DNA from: an uncultured Blautia sp.
GTDB taxonomy: Bacteria; Bacillota; Clostridia; Lachnospirales; Lachnospiraceae
Length of the DNA: 15,475 nucleotides
NCBI GenBank assembly: GCA_900539525.1
Contig: UQCM01000066.1
Coordinates: 1 to 15,475, forward strand
Direction of reading: 5' to 3'
The number at the start of each line of letters is the position of its first letter. Position 1 is the first letter of the stretch. This document shows positions 1 through 7,042 of this stretch, piece after piece. The notes under the pieces are model-generated. The model saw only the letters and a program-made list of their open reading frames with translations, searched no databases and was not told the DNA's origin. Both the position numbers and the translations under genes were made by a program.

Positions 1-54
1 ATGCAGTAGTGGTTGAAACAAGAATCCCCCTGCTTTAGCTGTGGGGAGTGTCAA
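1..54 (+). mobile_element. Right end of an IS200/IS605-type element with the tail of a TnpB-like protein (partial)
   Basis: The window opens inside an open frame (bases 3-38) that ends VVVETRIPLL then TAG, a style of C-terminus common in TnpB/OrfB proteins of IS200/IS605-type elements. The stop codon lies within an imperfect hairpin at 25-47 (TCCCC paired with GGGGA around GCTTTAGC). The hairpin is followed by GTGTCAA, which is how right ends of these elements usually finish. In this family the region just after tnpB also carries the guide-RNA scaffold. Everything to the left, including the catalytic domain and any tnpA, is outside the window, so completeness and activity cannot be judged. 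The exact boundary near base 54 is inferred. Confidence 0.6.
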
Positions 55-167
55 CAAGAAAGCTTGATGAAGCTTTAAAGACTGATACTGAGAAAGAAAT
101 GCTTCTGATTAGAGTTAATACCTTAGAGAATGAACTAAGAAGGATTAAACAAAGAATTTCAGCATAG
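39..167 (+). pseudogene. 3' remnant of a gene probably interrupted by the IS element
   Basis: Right after the IS end, the same frame stays open to a TAG at 165-167. It reads RKLDEALKTDTEKEMLL and then a charged heptad-like stretch ending RRIKQRISA, which looks like a coiled-coil C-terminus. There is no convincing start or ribosome binding site, and a clear plus-strand terminator follows at 195-233. The simplest reading is the tail of a gene split by the insertion, with its 5' part beyond the left edge. The family is not recognisable from about 36 residues. A chance open frame is the main alternative. Confidence 0.35.
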
Positions 168-194
168 ACACTAAATGACCTACCATTATTCAGA

Positions 195-233
195 GTGTAA
201 AGCCTGTGAAGTTGTCAGGGCTTTGCACTTTTT
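195..233 (+). terminator. Rho-independent terminator after the interrupted gene
   Basis: GTGTAAAGCC (195-204) pairs with GGCTTTGCAC (219-228), ten pairs with one G-U, and TTTTT follows at 229-233. The orientation fits a transcript entering from the left edge. Confidence 0.7.
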
Positions 234-307
234 AATAGACTTTCCACTCTGGATTTGGTAGAATCGCATTACGGTGAGGTTGATACTTACCATGACATAT
301 TGAATCG

Positions 308-350
308 ACAAAATGCCGAGCCCTTTTAACGGGGTTCGGCATTGTTTTAT
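308..350. terminator. Bidirectional terminator between the plus-strand remnant and the MATE gene
   Basis: A 12-pair stem with one wobble is formed by AATGCCGAGCCC (312-323) and GGGTTCGGCATT (332-343) around an 8-base loop. TTGTTTT follows on the plus strand and TTTTG on the minus strand. It sits 25 bases beyond the MATE stop codon and would end that minus-strand transcript. Bases 234-307 hold nothing else I can identify. Confidence 0.8.
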
Positions 351-367
351 CCTTTATGTAAGAATTC

Positions 368-1717
368 TTATCGAAATGGAACATCCTTATTCCATTTCCA
401 TCCTTCCCACAACACATAGACCAGCGTATAACAAGCCATGATCCCGGATACCGTGGGTGCGATTTTCCCCAGCATGCCAAGATTATCCGAAAAATACTTC
501 CCGAAGAAATAAACCATCGGAATGCGAAGAAGCAGCGCCCCCGAAGTACAGCTCACCATTGTCCACAGTGTCTTCTGACGCCCGTTCAGATATCCGTTCA
601 GGCAGAACACGAGCGTCACCAGGATGTAATCATAGCTGCAGGACCGGAAAAACGGAACACCGGCACGGATCACGTGCTCATCACGGGAAAAAGCACTGAT
701 CATCGACTCCGGATTCCACTGCGCCCACAGCCAGAACAGGCAGGACACAAAAAGTGCAAATCCCATGCCGTACCACAGAGACTTTCTGGCACGCTCCGGC
801 TTTCCCGCACCCATATTCTGTGCCGTGATCGCCGCCAGCGCATTCGCCATGGAAGTCGCGGAAAGCATGGCAAACACATCATACTTGCTCCCGATTCCCA
901 CCACTGCTGCCGCATACACCCCGCAGCGGTTCATGACTGTCATCAGATAGAGAAAAGAAACCCTGACTGCGGCCTCCTGAAACGAAATCGGGATTCCCAC
1001 CCGTGCCAGCTCCTTCACAATACTCCCCACCGGCCGGAATCCGGACAGCCGGAAATCAAAAATAAACTGCTTCCTTTTCAGATAAACGATCGCAATCACC
1101 ATACTGACACCCTGCGAGATCACAGTCGCCCATGCCGTACCACTAACATCCATGTGCAGATCCTTTACAAATACAAAATCCAGCACAATATTGATGACAC
1201 ACGCAATTCCCACAAAAACCATCGGCCTTTTCGAGTCCCCGCAGCCGCGGAGAATGGCACTGATTGCATTGTAGCCGCAGATAAACAGATTCCCGCAGGC
1301 ACAGATGGCAACATACTGCATCGTCAGCGCAAAAGACTCTTCCGGTGTAGAAAGAACCGTAAGCAGAGGAGCTTCCAGTACCAGCATTGCTGCCGTCAGG
1401 AGCAGTGCAACCACACCAAAAACAGTCAGAGTCGTACCGATCGTCTGCTTCACCCTGTCAAATCTCTTCTGCCCCATATAATTCCCGATCACGATCGTGC
1501 TGCCCAGCGTCAGACCGGACACCAGGCTGGTAACAATCTGCGTCACCTGCGTCCCGGTCGAAACCGCCGCCACACTCTCCGCCGTGCCATATCTCCCGAC
1601 CACAAACAGATCCACCGCCCCATACAAAGACTGCAGAATATTCGCAATCAAAAACGGGACAGCAAAACGAAGCAGCGTCTTTGCGACATTTCCTTCCGTA
1701 AGTATATTCTCATGCAT
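368..1717 (-). CDS. MATE family multidrug/cation antiporter-type efflux protein
   Basis: This 449-residue protein is nearly all hydrophobic helices, consistent with the 12-helix, two-bundle MATE fold and its usual length of about 450. The opening (ILTEGNVAKTLLRFAVP, then LYGAVDLFVVGRYG) is characteristic of MATE proteins of Clostridia, where members use a Na+ or H+ gradient to export cationic compounds across the cytoplasmic membrane. The second bundle begins near residue 235 (LARVGIPISFQEAAVRVSFLYL) and repeats the pattern of the first, as expected of the internal duplication. The start ATG has AGGAAGG ten bases upstream and a closer AAAGG. The gene appears monocistronic, with a structured element 76 bases upstream and a terminator downstream. 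Substrate is unknown; no local regulator gene is present. Confidence 0.93.
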   Translation of the reverse strand: MHENILTEGNVAKTLLRFAVPFLIANILQSLYGAVDLFVVGRYGTAESVAAVSTGTQVTQIVTSLVSGLTLGSTIVIGNYMGQKRFDRVKQTIGTTLTVFGVVALLLTAAMLVLEAPLLTVLSTPEESFALTMQYVAICACGNLFICGYNAISAILRGCGDSKRPMVFVGIACVINIVLDFVFVKDLHMDVSGTAWATVISQGVSMVIAIVYLKRKQFIFDFRLSGFRPVGSIVKELARVGIPISFQEAAVRVSFLYLMTVMNRCGVYAAAVVGIGSKYDVFAMLSATSMANALAAITAQNMGAGKPERARKSLWYGMGFALFVSCLFWLWAQWNPESMISAFSRDEHVIRAGVPFFRSCSYDYILVTLVFCLNGYLNGRQKTLWTMVSCTSGALLLRIPMVYFFGKYFSDNLGMLGKIAPTVSGIMACYTLVYVLWEGWKWNKDVPFR

Positions 1718-1792
1718 ATCCTTTCATCCTTCCTCTATATCATGAGCCAGGAGACAAATGAGCCTTTCGTCCATAAAGCATGCCAAAACACA

Positions 1793-1972
1793 GCGGTTGA
1801 GGCACATCCTGTTACTAAGCAAACCATTTCAGGGGCGCTTTTAATGGAGTCGAAATCCGGTGCTTACGTAGACTTAGGCGCGAAGGCTCTCCTGAGCGTC
1901 TTAGTCGGAGTTAGCAACTAGTTCGACGGAATGTTGCCCCGGTTTGTGTGTAACAGGATGTGCCTCAACCGC
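1793..1972. ncRNA. Strongly structured 180-base element closed by a perfect 23-bp inverted repeat (RNA candidate)
   Basis: Arms 1793-1815 and 1950-1972 are exact reverse complements (GCGGTTGAGGCACATCC... on the left). Inside them more nested pairing can be drawn: AAACC and GGGGC with GCCCC and GGTTT, GTCGAA with TTCGAC, GCTTAC with GTTAGC (one mismatch), and a terminal hairpin of GACTTAGGC with GTCTTAGTC capped by GCTC-TCCT-GAGC. Two non-Watson-Crick positions are G-U on the plus strand but A-C on the minus strand, mildly favouring a plus-strand RNA. No clear promoter or U-rich terminator was found on either strand. It could be a known class such as the raiA motif, which has similar size and host range, but I cannot confirm that. 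A MITE-like palindromic element is the alternative. Confidence 0.55.
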
Positions 1973-2012
1973 GTCCTGCGTAATCCATGAATGTAATCCT
2001 TCGCGTAATCAC

Positions 2013-3920
2013 TTATTCCAGCTCAAACGCCCCCGTATACAGCTGATAATACTTCCCTTTCTCCCCGATCAGCTTCTCATGGCTTCCCCTCTCAATGATC
2101 CTTCCATGATCGAGCACCATAATCACATCCGAATTCCTTACCGTAGAAAGCCTGTGTGCGATCACAAACACCGTTCTTCCCTTCATCAGCGCATCCATTC
2201 CCCTCTGGACGATCGCCTCTGTCCTGGTATCAATCGACGATGTCGCCTCATCCAGGATCATAACCGGTGGATCTGCCACCGCAGCGCGTGCGATCGCGAT
2301 CAGCTGGCGCTGTCCCTGTGAGAGATTTGCACCGTTTCCCGAAAGCGGTGTGTCATAACCTTCCGGAAGCCTGGTGATAAAATCATGGGCTCCCGCAAGC
2401 TTTGCCGCATCCATACACTCCTCATCCGTCGCATCCAGCTTTCCATAACGGATATTATCCATTACCGTACCCGTAAACAGGTTCGTCTCCTGAAGCACCA
2501 CTCCAAGCGAACGACGCAGGTCCGATTTCCGGATCTTATTGATATTGATGCCGTCATAGCGGATCTTACCGTCCGCGATATCATAAAAACGGTTGATCAG
2601 ATTCGTGATCGTCGTCTTTCCTGCTCCTGTAGAGCCTACGAAAGCCACCTTCTGTCCCGGTTCGGCATACAGCGTGATATTATGCAGCACCGTCTTATCC
2701 GGTTCATACCCGAAATCCACATCATGCAGCTCCACCGCTCCTGTCAGCTTCGTATACGTCACCGTCCCCTGGGCGCTGTGGGGATGCTTCCATGCCCACA
2801 TTCCGGTACGTTCCTTGCATTCAACGATCCGGCCGTCCACCTCTCTGGCATTTACCAGTGTGACATATCCTTCATCCTCCTCCGGCTCTTCATCGATCAG
2901 GGCAAAGATCCTCCCTGCTCCGGCAAGTCCCATGATCACCGCATTCAGCTGATTGGAAACCTGTCCGATATTTCCGGCAAACTGCTTTGTCATATTCAGG
3001 AAGGGAACCACAATACTGATTCCAAGTGCCATCCCCGACACACTCACATTCGGAACGCCGCCCAGCAGAAGAAGACCGCCCACCAGTGCCACTACGACAT
3101 AAAGCACATTTCCGATATTTCCCAGAATCGGCATCAGCATATTGGCATAGCGGTGTGCCTGCTCGGCATCGTGGAACAGTTCATCATTGATCCTGTCAAA
3201 ATCCGCCTTGCTCTCTTTCTCATGGCAGAATACTTTTACGACCTTCTGACCGTTCATCATTTCCTCAATAAAGCCCTCGGTCTTACCCAGTGCGGCCTGC
3301 TGCCGGATGAAATACTTTGCGGAGCTGCCCCCCACCTTCTTCGTCACCAGCACCATAAAGACCACGCCAATGATCACCACCAGCGTCAGCCACACACTAT
3401 AATACATCATGATCCCGAAAATCGTTATGACCGCCACAAGCGATATCATGAGCTGGGGAAAACTCTGAGAAATCATCTGACGCAGTGTATCAATATCATT
3501 TGTATAATAACTCATGATATCCCCGTGGTTATGCGTATCGAAATACCTGACCGGAAGATTCTGCATTCCGTTGAACATCTTCTCTCTGAGCTTCTTCAAT
3601 GTACCCTGAGTGATTACGGCCATCATCTGGGTATAAACGATACCCGCTGCCATAGAAATCACATAGAGGATGACCAGAATCCCCACAAACCCTGCGATCT
3701 GCCCGGAAACGCCTGCCCAGTCACCGCTCTTCCAGCTCTGCTCCACCAGACTGATAATATTCTGCATAAAGATGGCAGGGATCGAACTGACCGCTGCATT
3801 TAAAAGCACGCAGAAAACCACCAGCGGCATCATCACCGGATAGAATTCAAACAATGTCTTAATGATGCGTCCCAGAGTTCCCTTTGCCGCTCCGGGAGCA
3901 TTTGGCTTCTTATTCTTCAT
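2013..3920 (-). CDS. Heterodimeric ABC exporter, catalytically canonical subunit (BmrD-like)
   Basis: This 635-residue half-transporter has a six-helix membrane domain (about residues 20-340) fused to an ATPase domain. Seen in the ATPase: Walker A GSTGAGKT (about 429-436), Q-loop VVLQETN, Walker B MILDE with the catalytic Glu near 558, and the switch His in VIAHRLSTV near 589. The signature is LSQGQ instead of LSGGQ, the usual deviation in this subunit of asymmetric exporters. An acidic linker of about 50 residues (EEPEEDEG onward) separates the domains. The ATG at 3920 is chosen because GGGAGGGG lies six bases upstream; an in-frame ATG at 3971 would add 17 residues inside the partner gene. 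It overlaps that gene by 11 bases, so translation is probably coupled. Substrate unknown, most likely drugs or other amphipathic compounds. Confidence 0.92.
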   Translation of the reverse strand: MKNKKPNAPGAAKGTLGRIIKTLFEFYPVMMPLVVFCVLLNAAVSSIPAIFMQNIISLVEQSWKSGDWAGVSGQIAGFVGILVILYVISMAAGIVYTQMMAVITQGTLKKLREKMFNGMQNLPVRYFDTHNHGDIMSYYTNDIDTLRQMISQSFPQLMISLVAVITIFGIMMYYSVWLTLVVIIGVVFMVLVTKKVGGSSAKYFIRQQAALGKTEGFIEEMMNGQKVVKVFCHEKESKADFDRINDELFHDAEQAHRYANMLMPILGNIGNVLYVVVALVGGLLLLGGVPNVSVSGMALGISIVVPFLNMTKQFAGNIGQVSNQLNAVIMGLAGAGRIFALIDEEPEEDEGYVTLVNAREVDGRIVECKERTGMWAWKHPHSAQGTVTYTKLTGAVELHDVDFGYEPDKTVLHNITLYAEPGQKVAFVGSTGAGKTTITNLINRFYDIADGKIRYDGININKIRKSDLRRSLGVVLQETNLFTGTVMDNIRYGKLDATDEECMDAAKLAGAHDFITRLPEGYDTPLSGNGANLSQGQRQLIAIARAAVADPPVMILDEATSSIDTRTEAIVQRGMDALMKGRTVFVIAHRLSTVRNSDVIMVLDHGRIIERGSHEKLIGEKGKYYQLYTGAFELE

Positions 3921-5655
3921 CCGTATCCCCTCCCTTGTTCTGTGACAGATAAACTTCCCGGTAGACAGCACTCTTTTTCAGCAGCTCTTCGTGGGTACCG
4001 ACCGCCTGGAGCGTACCGCCGTCCATGACAATGATCCTGTCGGCATCCTGCACCGATGCGATGCGCTGTGCAATGATGATCTTCGTTGTCTCCGGAATAA
4101 ACATCCGGAACGCCTGACGGATCATAGCGTCTGTCTTTGTATCCACCGCGCTGGTGGAATCGTCAAGAATCAGTATTTTCGGCTTTTTCAAAAGTGCCCT
4201 GGCAATACAGAGACGCTGCTTCTGTCCTCCTGAGACATTCGCTCCGCCCTGCTCAATGTAAGTATCATATCCCTCCGGAAACTGACGTATAAACTCATCG
4301 GCCTGTGCCAGCTTACATGCCTCCACAAGCTCCTCATCCGTCGCATCCTGCTTTCCCCACCGGAGATTCTCCTTAATCGTTCCTGAAAAAAGCACGTTTT
4401 TCTGCAGCACCACCGCCACCTGATTTCGCAGCGTCTCCAGATCATACCGGCGCACAGAAAGCCCGCCTACCTTTACCGTTCCCTCCGTAGCGTCATAAAG
4501 CCTGGAGATCAGCTGGATCAGCGAGGATTTCGACGATCCCGTTCCTCCGATGATTCCGATGGTCTCGCCGGAACGGATGTGCAGATTGATATTGGAAAGT
4601 GCCATCTTTCTGGCCTTCTCAGAATACTTAAAGCTCACACCCTCGAAATCCACAGAGCCATCCTTCACCTCAAAGACCGGATCCGGAGGATTCGTCAGAC
4701 TGCTTTCTTCCCGAAGCACTTCCACAATACGCTGTGCCGACTCATTGGCCATCGTAATCATCACAAATACCATGGACAGCATCATCAGACTGCTGAGGAT
4801 CTGAAAGCTGTAGGTCAGAAGTGCAGAGAACTGTCCCACATCCAGTGCCAGCCCCCTCGTTGTGATGATCGTATAGGAGCCGAAAAACAATACAAATACC
4901 ATGACCGCATAGAGACAGAACTGCATCAGCGGATTATTAAAGGCAAGAATCCGCTCAGCTTTCGTAAAATCCGCGCATACCTCGCTGGCTGCAGCCCCGA
5001 ATTTTTCCTTTTCATAATCCTCCCGCACATAGGACTTGACAACACGCATCCCCTTGATATTCTCCTGGATCGAGCTGTTCAGATTGTCATACTTTTTAAA
5101 TACCTTCCGAAACAATGGCATCACGGACCGTGCGATCGCAAAGAGGCCTACTCCCAGGATCGGAACCACCAGGGCAAAGATCACTGCCATCCTCCCGCCC
5201 ATGACAAATGCCATCACCAGTGCAAACACCAGCATCAGCGGACAGCGAATTGCGATCCTTACGATCATCATATATGCATTCTGCACATTGGTAATATCCG
5301 TGGTAAGCCTTGTCACCAGCGAAGATGTGGAGAATTTATCAATATTTTCAAAAGAATAATCCTGAATCCTGTAGTACATATCCTTCCTCAGATTCCGTGC
5401 AAATCCACAGGATGCAGTTGCGGCATAGGAGCCCGCCGCCGCCCCGCAGAGCAGTGACAGTCCTGCCATCACCACCAGCACAAGCCCGAAGCGTACGATC
5501 ACGGCAAAGTCACATCCCGCCTTGATCTGGTTCACAAGCTGTGCGATGATAAAGGGAATCAGACATTCCAGCACAACCTCCAGAGATACAAAAAGCGGAG
5601 CCTTGAGTGAAGCTGTCTTAAATTCCCGGACAGATTTTGAAAGTTCCTTTAACAT
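3910..5655 (-). CDS. Heterodimeric ABC exporter, degenerate-site subunit (BmrC-like)
   Basis: This 581-residue half-transporter has a membrane domain (about 1-310) followed by an ATPase domain. Three catalytic positions deviate from consensus: Walker A reads GGTGSSKS (370-377), the catalytic Glu after Walker B is Asp (LDD, residue 499), and the switch His is Gln (IIIAQRIAS, residue 530). The signature VSGGQ (474-478) is intact. In asymmetric exporters such as BmrCD, LmrCD and TM287/288, exactly this arrangement leaves one weak ATP site and one active site, the latter built from this signature and the partner's Walker motifs. It is the first gene of a two-gene operon. AGGAGG lies 11 bases before the ATG, slightly far. 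The promoter and attenuator-like leader upstream suggest inducible expression. Confidence 0.92.
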   Translation of the reverse strand: MLKELSKSVREFKTASLKAPLFVSLEVVLECLIPFIIAQLVNQIKAGCDFAVIVRFGLVLVVMAGLSLLCGAAAGSYAATASCGFARNLRKDMYYRIQDYSFENIDKFSTSSLVTRLTTDITNVQNAYMMIVRIAIRCPLMLVFALVMAFVMGGRMAVIFALVVPILGVGLFAIARSVMPLFRKVFKKYDNLNSSIQENIKGMRVVKSYVREDYEKEKFGAAASEVCADFTKAERILAFNNPLMQFCLYAVMVFVLFFGSYTIITTRGLALDVGQFSALLTYSFQILSSLMMLSMVFVMITMANESAQRIVEVLREESSLTNPPDPVFEVKDGSVDFEGVSFKYSEKARKMALSNINLHIRSGETIGIIGGTGSSKSSLIQLISRLYDATEGTVKVGGLSVRRYDLETLRNQVAVVLQKNVLFSGTIKENLRWGKQDATDEELVEACKLAQADEFIRQFPEGYDTYIEQGGANVSGGQKQRLCIARALLKKPKILILDDSTSAVDTKTDAMIRQAFRMFIPETTKIIIAQRIASVQDADRIIVMDGGTLQAVGTHEELLKKSAVYREVYLSQNKGGDTDEE

Positions 5656-5685
5656 CTTTGTTTCTTCCTCCTTCTGCAGAAATGG

Positions 5686-5808
5686 TTACCGTACAAAAAG
5701 CGTAAACCCTTTCCCGGATTTACGCCATGTCTGCGATAAGGTAACTCTTCCGTACAGCAGGGCTGTGCACTGCCCACACAGCTGCCGTGCGAAATCGTTA
5801 CATTGCAA
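5686..5808 (-). other. Possible 40-codon leader peptide frame of the ABC operon
   Basis: From a TTG just after the predicted transcription start, one frame runs open through the whole leader. It passes through both arms of the hairpin at 5695-5725 and stops at TAA (5686-5688), 30 bases before the exporter start. The C-terminal part reads WRKSGKGFTLFVR. B. subtilis bmrCD is preceded by a small gene, bmrB, whose translation controls attenuation, so a leader peptide would make sense here. Against it, no ribosome binding site precedes the TTG and no ATG exists in this frame; an internal CTG could also serve as start. Forty open codons can occur by chance. Confidence 0.3.
5695..5725 (-). terminator. 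Intrinsic terminator inside the ABC operon leader (attenuator candidate)
   Basis: On the minus strand GCGTAAATCC (5725-5716) and GGGTTTACGC (5709-5700) form a ten-pair stem with one G-U, a GGGAAA loop and TTTTTG after it. It lies about 86 bases after the predicted start of transcription and 40 bases before the exporter start, so it can only act on the operon's own mRNA. GTTACC at 5745-5740 and GGTAAC at 5690-5685 flank the hairpin and could pair around it. No strong competing antiterminator was found by eye. Confidence 0.7.
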
Positions 5809-5817
5809 GTTGTTCTT

Positions 5818-5846
5818 ATCATAACATCTGATTTTTAAAAAGTCAA
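5818..5846 (-). promoter_or_regulatory. Near-consensus vegetative promoter of the ABC exporter operon
   Basis: The minus strand reads TTGACT (5846-5841), a 17-base spacer, then TATGAT (5823-5818). Transcription would start near 5811, giving a leader of about 155 bases. The -35 box begins only six bases after the spoVAC stop codon. No operator-like palindrome overlaps the boxes, which agrees with control by attenuation in the leader. Confidence 0.75.
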
Positions 5847-5851
5847 TCGAA

Positions 5852-6319
5852 TCAAAGAATCCCCAGAACCTTTCCCATCCAGTAAATCACCCCCAGCAGC
5901 CAGCTGGTCAGGATGCCATACAGGATGACAGGACCGGCGATGGTAAAGATCTTACAGCCGATGCCAAAGACCTGTCCTTCCTTCTTAAATTCGATCGCCG
6001 GGGCCGCTACCGAGTTGGCAAATCCGGTAATCGGAACCAGCGTTCCGGCGCCTCCGAATTTCGCCAGTCTCGGGTAGATGCCAAAGCCTGTCAGGATCAC
6101 ACTGAGCAGTACCAGCACAAGAGAACACCAGCTTGCAGCTGCATCCTTATCCATGCCCATATTCGTGCAGAAATTCAGGATAAACTGCCCGATCACGCAA
6201 ATGATCCCGCCCGTCACAAACGCCTTCGCCATCACGGCAGGAAGGCTGTGGGTCGGAGTGACCTGTTTTACATATTCATTGTATTTTTTATTCTTCAGCT
6301 CTTTTAATACGTCTGCCAT
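5852..6319 (-). CDS. spoVAC: Stage V sporulation protein AC
   Basis: This 155-residue membrane protein matches SpoVAC in length (about 150) and pattern: a short polar N-terminus (KYNEYVKQVTPTHSLP), hydrophobic segments near 30-48, 63-82 and 118-150, and the conserved stretch GAGTLVPITGFANSVAAPAIEFKKEG. SpoVAC lies in the inner spore membrane, where it takes part in dipicolinic acid uptake and release and has been described as a mechanosensitive channel. GGAGGG sits four bases before the ATG. It is the third spoVA gene here, 105 bases after spoVAB. The spoVAD and spoVAE genes that normally follow are absent. No terminator separates it from the promoter of the exporter operon. Confidence 0.92.
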   Translation of the reverse strand: MADVLKELKNKKYNEYVKQVTPTHSLPAVMAKAFVTGGIICVIGQFILNFCTNMGMDKDAAASWCSLVLVLLSVILTGFGIYPRLAKFGGAGTLVPITGFANSVAAPAIEFKKEGQVFGIGCKIFTIAGPVILYGILTSWLLGVIYWMGKVLGIL

Positions 6320-6338
6320 AATTCCCTCCTCATTTACT

Positions 6339-6429
6339 AAATCTATTGGCTCTGCCCGGCTTTCCTTTTGCTCATGTCGGGCTCTCGCCCTATAGATTTA
6401 TAATATCTGCATGGCTCTGAACAGTTACC
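6339..6429 (-). repeat. Palindromic dispersed-repeat element between spoVAB and spoVAC
   Basis: This gap contains GTAACTGTTCAGAGCCATG (minus strand), shared with 7955-7937, and the block AGCAAAAGGAAAGCC, shared in inverse orientation with the right window edge. AAATCTAT and ATAGATTT bracket smaller stems (GGGC-GAGA-GCCC, and GCCCG with CGGGC). It lies inside the spoVA transcript, so it would fold in the mRNA between two cistrons. Confidence 0.5.
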
Positions 6430-6838
6430 ACCTCATGTAAAAATGGAACATGCTTCCCAGGATCTTTCCCAGTGCGATTGCAGCCACGACGAGGCTTATG
6501 CCCTTCGTCAGACCCACACGTCTGGCAAATACCGGGAACAGATTGACGATCTCTGCCAGAGCCAGGATCCAGCTTCCCACGAAGATGCCGCTGAACAGCC
6601 CCATGACCGCCAGTCCGATCCCGCCAAGCGGAACGCTTACCTGATAGACCGTCATCACAGTGCCTGCAACACCTCCCAGCAGCACGGCATCCTCATACAG
6701 CCATACCCTTTTTGCCGTATGTGTAAGTCCCGCATACCTTGTGATGATGCCAAGTCCTATGATCAGCGCAATCACGCCTCCGGCCACGATAAACCCGCTG
6801 CTCAGCCCGATGATTCCAAGCACAATCTGTGATGTCAT
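6425..6838 (-). CDS. spoVAB: Stage V sporulation protein AB
   Basis: This 137-residue protein is almost entirely hydrophobic, with about four helices, which fits SpoVAB (about 140 residues, four to five helices). Recognisable stretches are GIIGLSSGFIVAGGVIALI at the N-terminus, YEDAVLLGGVAGTV in the middle and FSGIFVGSWILALAEIVNLFPVFARR towards the end. SpoVAB is a forespore membrane protein of the spoVA operon; its exact role in dipicolinic acid transport is less clear than that of SpoVAC. AGGAGG lies eight bases before the ATG. It follows spoVAA after an unusually long 204-base gap filled with degenerate repeats. Confidence 0.9.
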   Translation of the reverse strand: MTSQIVLGIIGLSSGFIVAGGVIALIIGLGIITRYAGLTHTAKRVWLYEDAVLLGGVAGTVMTVYQVSVPLGGIGLAVMGLFSGIFVGSWILALAEIVNLFPVFARRVGLTKGISLVVAAIALGKILGSMFHFYMRW

Positions 6839-6874
6839 ACCTTCTGCCTCCTGTGTATCCCCTGCTCATCCATT

Positions 6875-7025
6875 TCCTGTTATTTTTCAATCTATCACTT
6901 ATTATTATGTTGCTTATGAATCAGTTATTTTTCAACTGCTATTTTTCAATCTGTCACTTATCATTCTGCTGCCTATGAATCTGTTTACTTTCCACTCTGT
7001 TGCTTATCAATCTGTCACTTTCACT
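6875..7025 (-). repeat. Degenerate AT-rich tandem repeat between spoVAA and spoVAB
   Basis: Read on the minus strand, the gap shows about five diverged units of roughly 30 bases. They are built from phrases such as AAGTGACAGATTGA, AAAATAGCAG, GATTCATAAGCAACA and their variants. On the plus strand CAATCTRTCACTT recurs three times and GCYTATGAATC twice. No open frame or known RNA is evident. The unit lengths are not constant, so it may be an old expanded repeat. Confidence 0.55.
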
Positions 7026-7042
7026 CCGAGACGTGAATCCAT

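Noticed and set aside
674..1921. Long plus-strand frame (415 codons) opposite the MATE gene
   Set aside because: It is antisense to a clear MATE gene, has a composition rich in His, Arg, Ser and Gln with no recognisable domain, and runs into the palindromic element; typical shadow of a GC-rich codon pattern.
2385..3803. Plus-strand frame of 472 codons opposite the ABC gene
   Set aside because: Antisense to a well-supported ABC exporter gene, no ribosome binding site, no domain, biased composition.
3921..3971. Longer N-terminus for the second ABC subunit
   Set aside because: The 17 extra residues are coded entirely within the upstream gene and lack a good ribosome binding site, whereas the ATG at 3920 has GGGAGGGG at the right distance.
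6906..6935. CATAATA as a SigG -10 box for an internal spoVAB promoter
   Set aside because: No matching -35 element lies at the right distance; the match sits in an AT-rich repeat where chance hits are likely.
6875..7025. CRISPR array in the spoVAA-spoVAB gap
   Set aside because: Units are diverged along their whole length with no conserved repeat and unique spacer pattern, and no cas gene is present.
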